From the NCBI RefSeq assembly GCF_008274825.1, contig NZ_CP030848.1:3285618-3349617 (forward strand): a stretch of DNA of 64,000 nucleotides. Reading direction: 5' to 3'. Origin of the DNA: Sphingobacterium hotanense. Lineage in GTDB: Bacteria > Bacteroidota > Bacteroidia > Sphingobacteriales > Sphingobacteriaceae. The notes under the pieces were generated by a model. It was not told where the DNA came from, did not search any database, and saw only the letters and a program-made list of their open reading frames with translations. Position numbers and translations under genes: made by a program. Positions 27,356 to 34,988 of this stretch are shown here, in pieces (position 1 is the first letter of the stretch; each line of letters begins with the position of its first letter).

Positions 27356-28714
27356 TTAGTTTAATGGGTAGCTTGCAGTTTCTCTCTCGAATTTTGCCAT
27401 AGCGGATAATAGTTTGTATGCCGCGATATTGTTGGCCAATTTAGCGTTGGTATATTGCGATCGCGCGTCTATCGTCTCTAGATAAGTATTGACTCCCTCG
27501 TTAAACCCGCGCTGTATCAATCGTTGGTATGTAGCTGCAGCATCTAATTGAACTTTTGAGCTCTCAAAGTTCTTTTGGGTCGCGATCAGTTCATTTTTTG
27601 CCACACTTGCAGCTAGCTCCAATTGTTGTCGTGCCTGATCCAATTTATTCTGTGCCTCCGCGACAGCGATTTGGTTTTCCTGAATTTTTAAGCGGTTTCT
27701 ATTCCCTGCGAAGATGGGAAAGCTGAGCTGTGCGCCGATCATATAATATTGAGAATTGCTGTTGATGCGCAACCCTTCCGCTTGCGAACCCAAGTCAAGA
27801 AACGCACTCAACTTCGGCACAAAAACCTGTTTGCTCATCGCAAGCATGGTTTCCTGAATTTCGATATTATCGTTGAGCGACTTCAATTCTTCCCGTCCCT
27901 CAACTTCCACGGCTAAAGCCTCGCCATTGGATTGCAAATCCTTATTTTGGGGGATAAGATCGATAGCAGCGTCTGCGGGACGATTCAGCAGGGCATTGAA
28001 ATAATACTGTGCATTGCGCAATTGCTGTTCGGCTTCAGCCAGCTTAGCCTCATGTTGCGCAATCTCGGCGTTCGCACGAATGACATAGGCCGGCAAGCCT
28101 TTTCCCGCTTCCAGTAACTTCTCGTTCACCCGTTTTCCCTCTCCTGCTAAGACGATTGCATTCTTATAGATAGCAACGGCATCCAACGCACTCAGATAAT
28201 TAAAATAAGCCACTTTAATATCCTTTACGAGCTCACGTTGATATAATTCTATTTCGCGCTTCGACATCTTTACCATCGTCTCGCGAATCGTGCGATTATG
28301 TTTGATATCCGTATTGATGATAGGGACCGCCGTTCTAATTTTTGCGTCGTAATAGTTTTTGGGCAAAAAGTTGATCTGTTCGTTTTCGATTTGCGGGAAG
28401 TTCTGCGAATTGGTAAGTTGGTTGAGCGTAGCGTAGACTGGATTTAGCATGTCCCCAATCGGCAAGTCAATTGATCTACCGCCATCGGCATGCGAATAGG
28501 TCAAATCAAATGTAATGTTTGGTAGAAACATGCTTCGTGCGACCTCCAATCCGTTCATAGCCTTCTTCAAAGAAAGATCCTTTTCAATCAGCACCAAGTT
28601 ACTATCCAAACCCTGCCTTATATATTGGTCAAGAATGGGCTCTTGTGCTTTAGAGGGAAGCCCTAGCAATATAAAAAAGGCTATGCTGTAAAACTGTATA
28701 AGGAAGGTTTTCAT
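27356..28714 (-). CDS. TolC-family outer-membrane efflux channel
   Basis: A 452-residue outer-membrane factor. After a signal peptide (MKTFLIQFYSIAFFILLG, cleavage near SKA) come two repeats of long amphipathic helices such as EGKRVNEKLLEAGKGLPAYV and LEAARQ-like segments, typical of the periplasmic tunnel, with strand pairs between. It is the first structural gene of the efflux set, starting 33 bases after the tetR stop. A palindrome matching the tetR operator sits two bases before its start codon, suggesting separate local control. Confidence 0.9.
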   Translation of the reverse strand: MKTFLIQFYSIAFFILLGLPSKAQEPILDQYIRQGLDSNLVLIEKDLSLKKAMNGLEVARSMFLPNITFDLTYSHADGGRSIDLPIGDMLNPVYATLNQLTNSQNFPQIENEQINFLPKNYYDAKIRTAVPIINTDIKHNRTIRETMVKMSKREIELYQRELVKDIKVAYFNYLSALDAVAIYKNAIVLAGEGKRVNEKLLEAGKGLPAYVIRANAEIAQHEAKLAEAEQQLRNAQYYFNALLNRPADAAIDLIPQNKDLQSNGEALAVEVEGREELKSLNDNIEIQETMLAMSKQVFVPKLSAFLDLGSQAEGLRINSNSQYYMIGAQLSFPIFAGNRNRLKIQENQIAVAEAQNKLDQARQQLELAASVAKNELIATQKNFESSKVQLDAAATYQRLIQRGFNEGVNTYLETIDARSQYTNAKLANNIAAYKLLSAMAKFERETASYPLN

Positions 28715-28716
28715 TA

Positions 28717-28729
28717 TTAACAGTGTTAA
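28717..28729. promoter_or_regulatory. TetR operator candidate O2, in front of tolC-like gene
   Basis: TTAACAGTGTTAA is a perfect palindrome with a three-base centre (arms TTAAC/GTTAA). It shares both arms with the site at 29404-29420 and lies between the tetR stop and the tolC-like start, where binding would cover the ribosome-binding region or an internal promoter. Confidence 0.62.
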
Positions 28730-28747
28730 GTTATGATTTAAAATTTT

Positions 28748-29380
28748 TTATTTCGTCTGCTCTATAAAAGACACGTAAACTTCAAAGGTTTTATTGACTA
28801 AATCCCTTACAGTGTACTGCATCTCTAGCGTTTCAGTTATTTTACTTAAATGATTTGACAGGTATAGCGTAACAAGACCATGTACGGCGCCCCAAGCTTG
28901 AAATGCAACTAAATCCGTTTCTTTATCTTTAAACCATCCTTGCTCCTGGCACTGAGCGATAGTCAGGCGCAGAAAGTCAAACACACGCTCTCCTTCGGGC
29001 CATTGCTCCTCGATACAGTTAGCATCCAAGAATTCCATGGGCTCTTTCATCATAAACATAACCTGATAATAATCAGGATTACGGAAGGCAAAATCAATAT
29101 AATTACGCCCTAGCGCCTTGAATCGTTGAAAAGGATCATCAACCGAATCCAAAGCCATAAACTGCTGACGTAGGAGTTGAAATCCCTCTTGATGTAAGGC
29201 ATAAACAATATCATTCTTGTCTTTATAGTATAGGTAAATGGTTGTGGGGCTAAATTCGATTTCCTTGGCGATCTTCCGAATAGACGTAGCCTCATACCCT
29301 TCCTGTACAAACAACTTCTTCGCGGCCTCTAAAATGGCCAACTTAAGATCTTCTTTATGCTTTTGTTTTTTGTCTTTCAT
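28748..29380 (-). CDS. TetR-family repressor of the efflux operon
   Basis: A 210-residue regulator. The N-terminal helix-turn-helix is plain: AILEAAKKLFVQEGYEATSI, then RKIAKEIEFSPTTIYLYYKDKND, the recognition helix followed by the family's YxYFxxK-like turn. The C-terminal ligand domain belongs to the TetR_C group seen with RND pumps. I use the ATG at 29380; a TTG at 29395 would add five residues and would overlap the probable transcription start. It is the first gene of a tetR-tolC-MFP-RND operon and most likely represses itself and the pump, with inducer unknown. Confidence 0.9.
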   Translation of the reverse strand: MKDKKQKHKEDLKLAILEAAKKLFVQEGYEATSIRKIAKEIEFSPTTIYLYYKDKNDIVYALHQEGFQLLRQQFMALDSVDDPFQRFKALGRNYIDFAFRNPDYYQVMFMMKEPMEFLDANCIEEQWPEGERVFDFLRLTIAQCQEQGWFKDKETDLVAFQAWGAVHGLVTLYLSNHLSKITETLEMQYTVRDLVNKTFEVYVSFIEQTK

Positions 29381-29396
29381 TTCTATTTTTACCAAA

Positions 29397-29404
29397 CAAA
29401 ACTA
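29397..29404 (-). promoter_or_regulatory. -7 box of the tetR-efflux promoter
   Basis: The minus strand reads TAGTTTTG (TAnnTTTG), directly abutting the 17-base operator and 17 bases before the ATG. The operator would occupy the spacer between -33 and -7. Confidence 0.5.
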
Positions 29405-29420
29405 CTTAACACCGTTAAGT
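29404..29420. promoter_or_regulatory. TetR operator candidate O1, in front of tetR
   Basis: ACTTAACACCGTTAAGT is a palindrome with seven-base arms (ACTTAAC/GTTAAGT) around ACC, next to the tetR -7 box. It has the size and symmetry of a TetR operator and shares TTAAC-N3-GTTAA with O2 at 28717-28729. Confidence 0.72.
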
Positions 29421-29470
29421 AATAAAAGCATTCTTTAATCTTAAGACATTCAAATGACAAATAACAACAA

Positions 29471-29500
29471 AGGGCCGTCTAAAAGACGGCCCTTCTTCAA
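29471..29500 (-). terminator. Probable terminator of hsp20
   Basis: AGGGCCGTCT pairs with AGACGGCCCT (29484-29493); on the minus strand it is followed by TTGTTGTT, a moderately U-rich tail. Confidence 0.7.
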
Positions 29501-29519
29501 CTAACCACAACTAATCTTC

Positions 29520-29963
29520 TTACTTAACCTCTATAAGTCTCTTTGCTACGATCGCTTCCTCTTTTTTACCGATCTTAACCTCTAACACGCCATTTTCATA
29601 AACAGCATCGATGTTCGAATAGTCAACAATTTCCGGTAAAGTGAAGGATCTTGAGAAAGATGTATAGCTAAATTCCTTTTTGCTATAAACTTTTCCTTCT
29701 TCTACTTTTTCTTCTTGTTTTTCTACAGAAATCGAGATAATGTTCTTGTCCACATTGATCTTGAAATCTGATTTTTGTAAACCAGGAGCTGCTACTTCAA
29801 TGCTGAATGCCTCTGCTGATTCTGTAATGTTTACTGCAGGAACTCGAGTTACCAAACGATCAGAAATAAATGAATCGTTGAATAAATTGTCAAACACGTT
29901 GTTAACAAATGGGTTCACTGCATCAGTGTTGTAAGATTTTCCAGGTAATTTAATTAATGCCAT
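29520..29963 (-). CDS. Small heat-shock protein, Hsp20/alpha-crystallin family
   Basis: A 147-residue ATP-independent chaperone that holds unfolding proteins. The N-terminal arm (residues 1-40, NPFVNNVFDNLFND) is followed by the alpha-crystallin domain (INVDKNIISISVEKQ, FSYTSFSRSFTLPE) with the family signature GVLEVKIGKKE near 130. The short C-terminal tail ends RLIEVK; the usual IxI motif is not obvious. It has an unusually strong Shine-Dalgarno for this phylum, suggesting high translation under stress. It is monocistronic. Confidence 0.93.
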   Translation of the reverse strand: MALIKLPGKSYNTDAVNPFVNNVFDNLFNDSFISDRLVTRVPAVNITESAEAFSIEVAAPGLQKSDFKINVDKNIISISVEKQEEKVEEGKVYSKKEFSYTSFSRSFTLPEIVDYSNIDAVYENGVLEVKIGKKEEAIVAKRLIEVK

Positions 29964-29970
29964 TTTATAT

Positions 29971-29981
29971 TTCCTCCTTAT
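29971..29981 (-). promoter_or_regulatory. Strong Shine-Dalgarno of hsp20
   Basis: The minus strand reads TAAGGAGGAAA about eight bases before the ATG. Most other genes in the window have no comparable site, as expected for Bacteroidota, so this one stands out. Confidence 0.75.
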
Positions 29982-30185
29982 ATTTTTTACTTATTTATTT
30001 TTTAAAATCAAATACACTAGCTACTATTCAACTTATGTACCAAGCGAATTTAGAAGCAACAAACTGCTATTTTGACACTTAATCAAGGTTTTAATAAGTC
30101 AAAATGTCCGAACAAAAACAGTTAAGCGCTCTTCTTTATAGAAGATAACGCAAAAATTATTCGGTTTAATATGGGTAATAAAAGT

Positions 30186-30551
30186 TTAACGTTGAAAGGA
30201 AAGTGAGACTACCGAGTTCGCCAAATCGCCACCAAAAGGAGGATTCATCTTTTTAATGCTAACCTCAATTTGCTCTAGATAAGCATAGCCTTCTAATAAT
30301 TTATTGAGAATGTCTTCAGCTGCGGACTCCAGTAACTTCCGGCGGGGGCTCATCACTTCGGCTAGTATCCGATATAAATCTTCGTAATTGAGGGTATTGT
30401 TAAGGTCTTCGGCATCTGGATTTTTGAAGGGGAAGCTCACAGAAACATTCACAAAAAACTCGTTCCCTAATAATTGTTCTTCTTCGTAGAAGCCAATAGG
30501 TGAAAAGAAACGTACGTTATCGAGTGCGATTTTCTGTGTTATCTGAGCCAT
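30186..30551 (-). CDS. folB: Dihydroneopterin aldolase
   Basis: A 121-residue enzyme of folate synthesis that splits 7,8-dihydroneopterin to 6-hydroxymethyl-dihydropterin and glycolaldehyde. The opening (IALDNVRFFSPIGFYEEEQ) places the substrate-binding Glu after the IG turn, NYEDLYRIL is the typical central segment, and VSIKKMNPPF carries the catalytic Lys before Pro-Pro. Length matches the family (about 120). The ATG at 30551 is chosen over a TTG two codons earlier. It stands alone between hsp20 and a divergent DUF1080 gene. Confidence 0.92.
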   Translation of the reverse strand: MAQITQKIALDNVRFFSPIGFYEEEQLLGNEFFVNVSVSFPFKNPDAEDLNNTLNYEDLYRILAEVMSPRRKLLESAAEDILNKLLEGYAYLEQIEVSIKKMNPPFGGDLANSVVSLSFQR

Positions 30552-30626
30552 TATCAAAAGTTTAAGCGGATATTTTCAGATAAAATTAGACATATTTCTT
30601 ATATTAACCTAAATTAACTTAAACCT

Positions 30627-31364
30627 ATGAACAGATTCAGCATGATATTAGCGCTAGTAGGCTTGGCCCTTACCACGAACGCGCAGACTAAATTTCAACC
30701 GCAGGATACCGAATTTTATGAACCAAAAATTCGTGTGGTAACGACGCAAGCCAACGCTGCCCCTAGCGATGCAATCGTATTATTTGATGGCAGCAACTTA
30801 AACGAATGGGTAAGCGAGAAAGATAAATCCAGCGCGCCGCAATGGACCATAAAGAATGGTGTACTGACGGTAACTCCAAAGACCGGCGGAATTCAAACGA
30901 AGCGCAAATTCGGCGATATGCAATTGCATATCGAATGGAAAAGCCCCGAAGTTATCAAAGGTGAGGGACAAGGTCGCGGCAACAGCGGACTATTCCTGAG
31001 CGATGGAGCCTACGAAATCCAAATCTTAGACAATGACGATAATAAAACTTATGTGAACGGACAAGCGGGCAGTTTATATAAACAAGCACCTCCCTTGGTC
31101 GAAGCGCGGAAACCTGCCGACGGATGGCATACCTATGATCTTTTATATACAGCGCCAAAGTTCAATAAGGACGGACATCTAATCAAAAGAGGGCAGGTTA
31201 CATTATTGCACAATGGTGTCGTGGTTCAATATAATACAGAACTGCAAGGAACAACAGAGTATATTGGTCTACCTAAGATAAGAGTACATGGGCCAGGCTC
31301 CATATCGCTCCAAGATCATGGCGATTTAGTAAGCTTTAGAAATATCTGGGTACGGGAATTATAA
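30627..31364 (+). CDS. Secreted DUF1080 (3-keto-disaccharide hydrolase-type) protein
   Basis: A 245-residue protein with a Sec signal (MNRFSMILALVGLALTTNAQ) and one DUF1080 jelly-roll domain. Typical segments are IVLFDGSNLNEWVSEKD, WTIKNGVLTVTP, RGNSGLFLSDGAYEIQILD and the closing LVSFRNIWVREL. Members are concanavalin-like sugar-binding or glycosidase folds, and some hydrolyse 3-ketodisaccharides. No 3-dehydrogenase gene (GMC or Gfo/Idh) lies nearby, so the specific reaction is inferred only from the family. It is secreted to the periplasm or cell surface and has a bidirectional terminator downstream. Confidence 0.87.
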   Translation: MNRFSMILALVGLALTTNAQTKFQPQDTEFYEPKIRVVTTQANAAPSDAIVLFDGSNLNEWVSEKDKSSAPQWTIKNGVLTVTPKTGGIQTKRKFGDMQLHIEWKSPEVIKGEGQGRGNSGLFLSDGAYEIQILDNDDNKTYVNGQAGSLYKQAPPLVEARKPADGWHTYDLLYTAPKFNKDGHLIKRGQVTLLHNGVVVQYNTELQGTTEYIGLPKIRVHGPGSISLQDHGDLVSFRNIWVREL

Positions 31365-31409
31365 GCAATCGGTTTTGAAACGAGGATAATCAGAAATCAG
31401 GATAAAAAT

Positions 31410-31443
31410 AAAGAGCCGTATTCAACTACGGCTCTTTATTTTT
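31410..31443. terminator. Bidirectional terminator between the DUF1080 and GNAT-nitrilase genes
   Basis: AAAGAGCCGTA (31410-31420) pairs with TACGGCTCTTT (31427-31437), with T-rich sequence on the plus strand and T-rich sequence (TTTATTTTTATCC) on the minus strand. Confidence 0.88.
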
Positions 31444-31446
31444 ACT

Positions 31447-32961
31447 CTAATCTTTTAAAAGCTTCACTTCATAAAGATCTTTTCGACGGTCGCGTAAGAT
31501 CTTCACCGTTCCGTATTCGTTCAGATCCTTCAAGGCATATAAATCCACGTCCGCAATCAATACCATCTCGGTATTTGGTGTTGCTTCGGCTTTGATTGCA
31601 TTATTTGGGAACGCAAAATCGGAAGGTGTGAATACAGCCGATTGGGAATATTGAATATCCATATTATTCACTCTCGGCAAGTTGCCCACCGAACCTGCAA
31701 TAGCCACATAGCACTCATTTTCAATCGCTCGTGCCTGTGCACAAGAACGGACACGGATATAACCGTTCTGTGTATCTGTCATAAAAGGTACAAACAGGAT
31801 CTGCATCCCTTGATCTGCCAGAATACGACCTAGCTCAGGGAATTCCACATCATAACAGATCAATAATCCAATCTTACCACAGTCTGTATCGAAAACTTTA
31901 ATCTCATTTCCGCCTACCAAACCATAATACCGCATCTCATTAGGCGTAATATGCACCTTTTTATAAGAGTCTAAGCTACCGTTACGATGGCATAAATAAG
32001 AGACGTTGTATAACTTACCACGTTCCATCAACGGCATCGAACCGGCAATAATATTGACGTTGTAAGACACTGCGAATTGCTGTATCTTTTCAATGATTTC
32101 CTTGGTATGTTCGGCAAGTTTCTCCATCGCCATACGCTCCGGCAACTCATTATACGGGCTCATCAATGGGGTATTGAAAAACTCCGGAAACATGATAAAG
32201 TCTGTACCATAATCACTTACGGTATCAACGAAGAATTCCACCTGATCATAAAACTCCTGCAGATCCTTGAACAAACGCATTTGCCATTGCACCAAGCCCA
32301 AACGAATGGTACGCTTAGAGGCAGAGCCCGAACGCGAGTCTGGTTCATAGTAGATGTTGTTCCACTCCAATAACGTCGCCACTTCCTTCGACTCAGTGTC
32401 CTCAGGCAGGTAGTTCTTTAGTACTTTCTTTACGTGGAAGTCATTGGAAAGCTGAAACGTAAGGGTAGGGTCATAAATCTCCTTCCGCTTTACTTTCTCG
32501 ATATAGGTACGCGGTGTCATCGAATCCGCGTAATTATGATAGTTCGGAATACGTCCGCCGGCAACAATACGCTGCAGGTTCATTTCCTCACATAATTCCT
32601 TTCGCGCATCATATAAACGTCTACCCAATCTTAATGAGCGGAAATCCGGGTGCACAAAGACCTCGATACCATACATGGTATCCCCTTCATAATCGTGCTT
32701 ATCGAACTTTCCGTCGTCGATTATCGAGTAATATTTATCGTATATATTGGTTTTGGTCGAGTCGATAATAATGGATAGCGCACAAGCTACCACCTTTCCA
32801 TTCACCTCCACTGCAATTTGCCCCTCCGGAAATATATCGATCAAATCGACGATATTCTCCTTCGTCCAGGCATCTCCTACTAATCCATGATAAGCTTCCT
32901 CCATGGAAGTCTTCAAATCCTTGTAATCTCTCTTACTTAGGTTCCTTACTTTAATATCCAT
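31447..32961 (-). CDS. GNAT acetyltransferase - carbon-nitrogen hydrolase fusion
   Basis: A 504-residue two-domain protein. Residues 1-200 are a GNAT domain with the acetyl-CoA loop near FRSLRLGRRLYDAR (107-120). Residues 217-500 are a nitrilase-superfamily amidase with the full triad: E260 (MFPEFF), K335 (DSYKKVHITP) and C369 (LLICYDVEFPE). The fusion is widespread and conserved, but no reaction is established to my knowledge; an N-acyl amide or polyamine-type metabolite handled by both halves is a plausible inference. It stands alone after an 830-base gene-poor region. Confidence 0.88.
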   Translation of the reverse strand: MDIKVRNLSKRDYKDLKTSMEEAYHGLVGDAWTKENIVDLIDIFPEGQIAVEVNGKVVACALSIIIDSTKTNIYDKYYSIIDDGKFDKHDYEGDTMYGIEVFVHPDFRSLRLGRRLYDARKELCEEMNLQRIVAGGRIPNYHNYADSMTPRTYIEKVKRKEIYDPTLTFQLSNDFHVKKVLKNYLPEDTESKEVATLLEWNNIYYEPDSRSGSASKRTIRLGLVQWQMRLFKDLQEFYDQVEFFVDTVSDYGTDFIMFPEFFNTPLMSPYNELPERMAMEKLAEHTKEIIEKIQQFAVSYNVNIIAGSMPLMERGKLYNVSYLCHRNGSLDSYKKVHITPNEMRYYGLVGGNEIKVFDTDCGKIGLLICYDVEFPELGRILADQGMQILFVPFMTDTQNGYIRVRSCAQARAIENECYVAIAGSVGNLPRVNNMDIQYSQSAVFTPSDFAFPNNAIKAEATPNTEMVLIADVDLYALKDLNEYGTVKILRDRRKDLYEVKLLKD

Positions 32962-33285
32962 ATGTTACCGAATATAATACAAAAGCCATTCCACTTATTG
33001 GGTCAGAATTGAGTTTTTAGCCGTTAAATGATGATGATTTTGAACCCTGCAAAAATATAAAAATTCGAACCAACGGAGATTTTATTTTTTTGGATATCTT
33101 AATTTTCAATGGATTAGCAGAAGAAAAAGTTAAAGTCTTAGCCTGAATTTGAGTTTACTGGAATTGAAACTTTGGCTTTTAGTTTAGCTGCCAGGGACTA
33201 CTCTACTTTAAATTATTAGATTTTCTGAAGCAGCCTATATCCATATTCTATTGGAGATGCGATTAGTTAAATCTAATGTATACCC

Positions 33286-33362
33286 CTTACTAACCCAAAT
33301 CAAAGCCCTTTTCAAACGGTTTTGATTTGGGTTTGTATTGGGTTTGAATTGGGTTAATAAGG
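33286..33362. repeat. AACCC-phased hairpin repeat, copy 3
   Basis: The left arm (CCCTTACTAACCCAAATCAA) pairs with the right arm ending TTGAATTGGGTTAATAAGGG over more than 20 bp with few mismatches. As at copy 1, GTTCGACA lies next to it on the minus strand. Confidence 0.7.
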
Positions 33363-33551
33363 GTTTAGTGTCGAACTAGTTTCGACAAATGGACGATGAA
33401 AACTTACTACGTCTACTTCTAAGCTTTTATTCGTAATAATATTTGAGGGATATAAAAACACTATTGAATTGATGAGCGTTTTTGAAAAAACAAAGCCTAG
33501 ATTGTTAATTCCAGGCTCTTCTTTTAGTTTAAAATCAGGAGGTTAGATTAC

Positions 33552-33791
33552 CGTATTTAACGTTTGCCTTACTTATAAATAAGAGTTGCCACTACTCGAA
33601 AATTCAAACAACTTAAATAATCAACTAATGTTAATCCGGCATAGGAAATCGACGGATCTAATGAACATTTTGAAAAGTATTCGAAGCAAAAAATCTTGAC
33701 ATTAAACAATATTATTGACAAGAAAAACTCTAAACAAATAGCAATATCCTTATTTTCAAACTAACTAATTATAAACCTTAAAAATTATCAA
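33552..33791 (+). repeat. Duplicated upstream region, copy 1
   Basis: About 240 bases upstream of the lipoprotein at 33792 align throughout with 36185-36430. Blocks nearly identical in both include CGTATTTAACGTTT, ACTTATAAATAAGAG, GACGGATCTAAT, AATCTTGACAT and CCTTAAAAATTATCAAATGA, with scattered substitutions and a few short indels. No ORF is shared, so it is likely a promoter plus long 5' leader. Confidence 0.75.
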
Positions 33792-34244
33792 ATGAATAAG
33801 TTGTATTTATTTGCGCTACTGTTACTTTTTACCTCATGTACCAAAGAAGAAGATGAGACGAATGAGTATGCTACCGGGAACGATAAAGTTGGTATTGTTG
33901 GCAAATGGAAATTAGTCGAGTATGTTACTGTTGATAGTTGGGGAAATTATGTGACACAAGATAAAACTAGTGAAAATTATGTTATTTCTTTTGACTCTTT
34001 AGGTAACTCTACTGATTCGCGAATTTCCTGTGAGGGGAAATACTTTGTTGTTGAAGACGCATCAGAGCCTGAAAATAAACGAAATATACTATCAATATCT
34101 TTTGATTGTAATAAGACAAATACTGAAATAGATTTACGAGATTATAAATATAGCATGGGTTTTGCAGACAATAACCGTCTTGTTCTGAATGCAATACAGT
34201 GTATTGAAGTTTGCGTATATGAATTTAAGCGATTGAAAGATTAG
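33792..34244 (+). CDS. Small lipoprotein, paralogue 1 (lipocalin-like candidate)
   Basis: A 150-residue lipoprotein: MNKLYLFALLLLFTSC with the lipobox Cys at 16, an acidic spacer KEEDETNEYATG, and then VGIVGKWKLVEYV, the kind of opening seen in lipocalin-like (DUF4923/lipocalin_5-type) domains of Bacteroidota. Four cysteines in the mature part (within SRISCEGKY, SFDCNKT, IQCIEVCVYE) could pair as disulfides. It is paralogous to the gene at 36431 over its full length, most strongly in the first 55 residues. Outer-membrane or periplasmic location is expected; function is unknown. Confidence 0.75.
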   Translation: MNKLYLFALLLLFTSCTKEEDETNEYATGNDKVGIVGKWKLVEYVTVDSWGNYVTQDKTSENYVISFDSLGNSTDSRISCEGKYFVVEDASEPENKRNILSISFDCNKTNTEIDLRDYKYSMGFADNNRLVLNAIQCIEVCVYEFKRLKD

Positions 34245-34270
34245 TGTTCCTTAGCTATTTGCAATAATAA

Positions 34271-34294
34271 AAAGCCCCGCTTAAACGAGGCTCT
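34271..34294 (-). terminator. Probable terminator of the higA-like gene
   Basis: AGCCCCG pairs with CGAGGCT with one mismatch; the minus strand continues with TTTTTATTATT. It may also slow transcripts from the lipoprotein on the plus strand. Confidence 0.6.
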
Positions 34295-34316
34295 CATATG
34301 GATTATTAAATAAATT

Positions 34317-34613
34317 TTAAGCGTTTTTGCATTCTTCCTGCATTGCTTTTTGGAAATTAAATGCAGATTGCATGTTATACCATAACTCGCCTGAGGTACC
34401 GAGTGCTTTACCAAGTTTTATGGCAAGGTGCGCGGAAATATCTCTCTTTCCTGCGAAAATGAGACTTAAATTATTAGGATATATACCAATTTGTTTTGCA
34501 AAATCCTTTTTTTGAATTTGGCGATATTCTATCTCCTCTAATAGAAATTCACCTGGGTGAAACGCCTCGATTTCTATTTCAGCACCATTACTATTAAAGA
34601 ACTGATTGTTCAT
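34317..34613 (-). CDS. HigA-type XRE antitoxin, apparently without a toxin
   Basis: A 98-residue DNA-binding protein. The opening EAFHPGEFLLEEIEYR followed by KKDFAKQIGIYPNNLSLIFAGKRDISAHLAIKLGKALGTS is the helix-turn-helix of the HigA/VapI addiction-module group. HigA normally lies just downstream of its HigB toxin; here the 375 bases upstream on the same strand and the neighbourhood hold no HigB-like frame. It may therefore be an orphan regulator, a solitary remnant, or act on a toxin elsewhere. Confidence 0.82.
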   Translation of the reverse strand: MNNQFFNSNGAEIEIEAFHPGEFLLEEIEYRQIQKKDFAKQIGIYPNNLSLIFAGKRDISAHLAIKLGKALGTSGELWYNMQSAFNFQKAMQEECKNA

Positions 34614-34988
34614 ATTTTATTAGATTTTAATTCCCCTTGTAGGTTCCAACTACAACGGAAATAAGATTTACTTTTTAGCGTAATGATTAATAATAGATTA
34701 GAATCTATTTGTTTTGGAAACAACTAACAATTGGTATAAGCAAATATTATACGAAAGCGAATATTTGACTACAAAAATTATTTATTCGTTAAAATAATTT
34801 TTCTTAAATTAAGCGAAACTTTCCATGAAAGCGTAGGCTTTTAAAAACCATTATTATTGATCATGAATTTGATCACCGCCTAGATTAGTCGATATTGGAC
34901 AATCAATTCCATGTCTCGATCTATTGGAGAGTTCTGAAAGTGCTAATTCAGGAAATAAATTTATGTTCATAATGCAAAACCTTTTTTT
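34614..34988. other. Gene-free stretch between higA-like and tlpA-like genes
   Basis: AT-rich divergent promoter region. One AT stem (AAAATTATTT with AAATAATTTT, about 34772-34802) is visible. No toxin-like frame, RNA gene or repeat was found. Confidence 0.5.

Larger units (their letters stand above)
32962..33791. other. Long gene-poor stretch upstream of the first lipoprotein
   Basis: No coding frame of credible length is present on either strand. Contents: AT-rich leader of the GNAT-nitrilase gene (32962-33100); the AACCC-phased hairpin (33286-33362); a weak stem near 33490-33522 (AGCCT/AGGCT) followed by T-rich bases; and from 33552 the duplicated upstream region described separately. Nothing else is recognised; a decayed gene is possible but no reading frame can be traced. 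Confidence 0.5.

Noticed and set aside
33490..33530. Terminator of an unseen gene near 33490-33522
   Set aside because: The stem is only about five base pairs and no reading frame can be traced upstream.
34614..34988. HigB toxin partner next to the HigA-like gene
   Set aside because: No frame of about 90 codons with HigB-like sequence on either strand; only AT-rich sequence.
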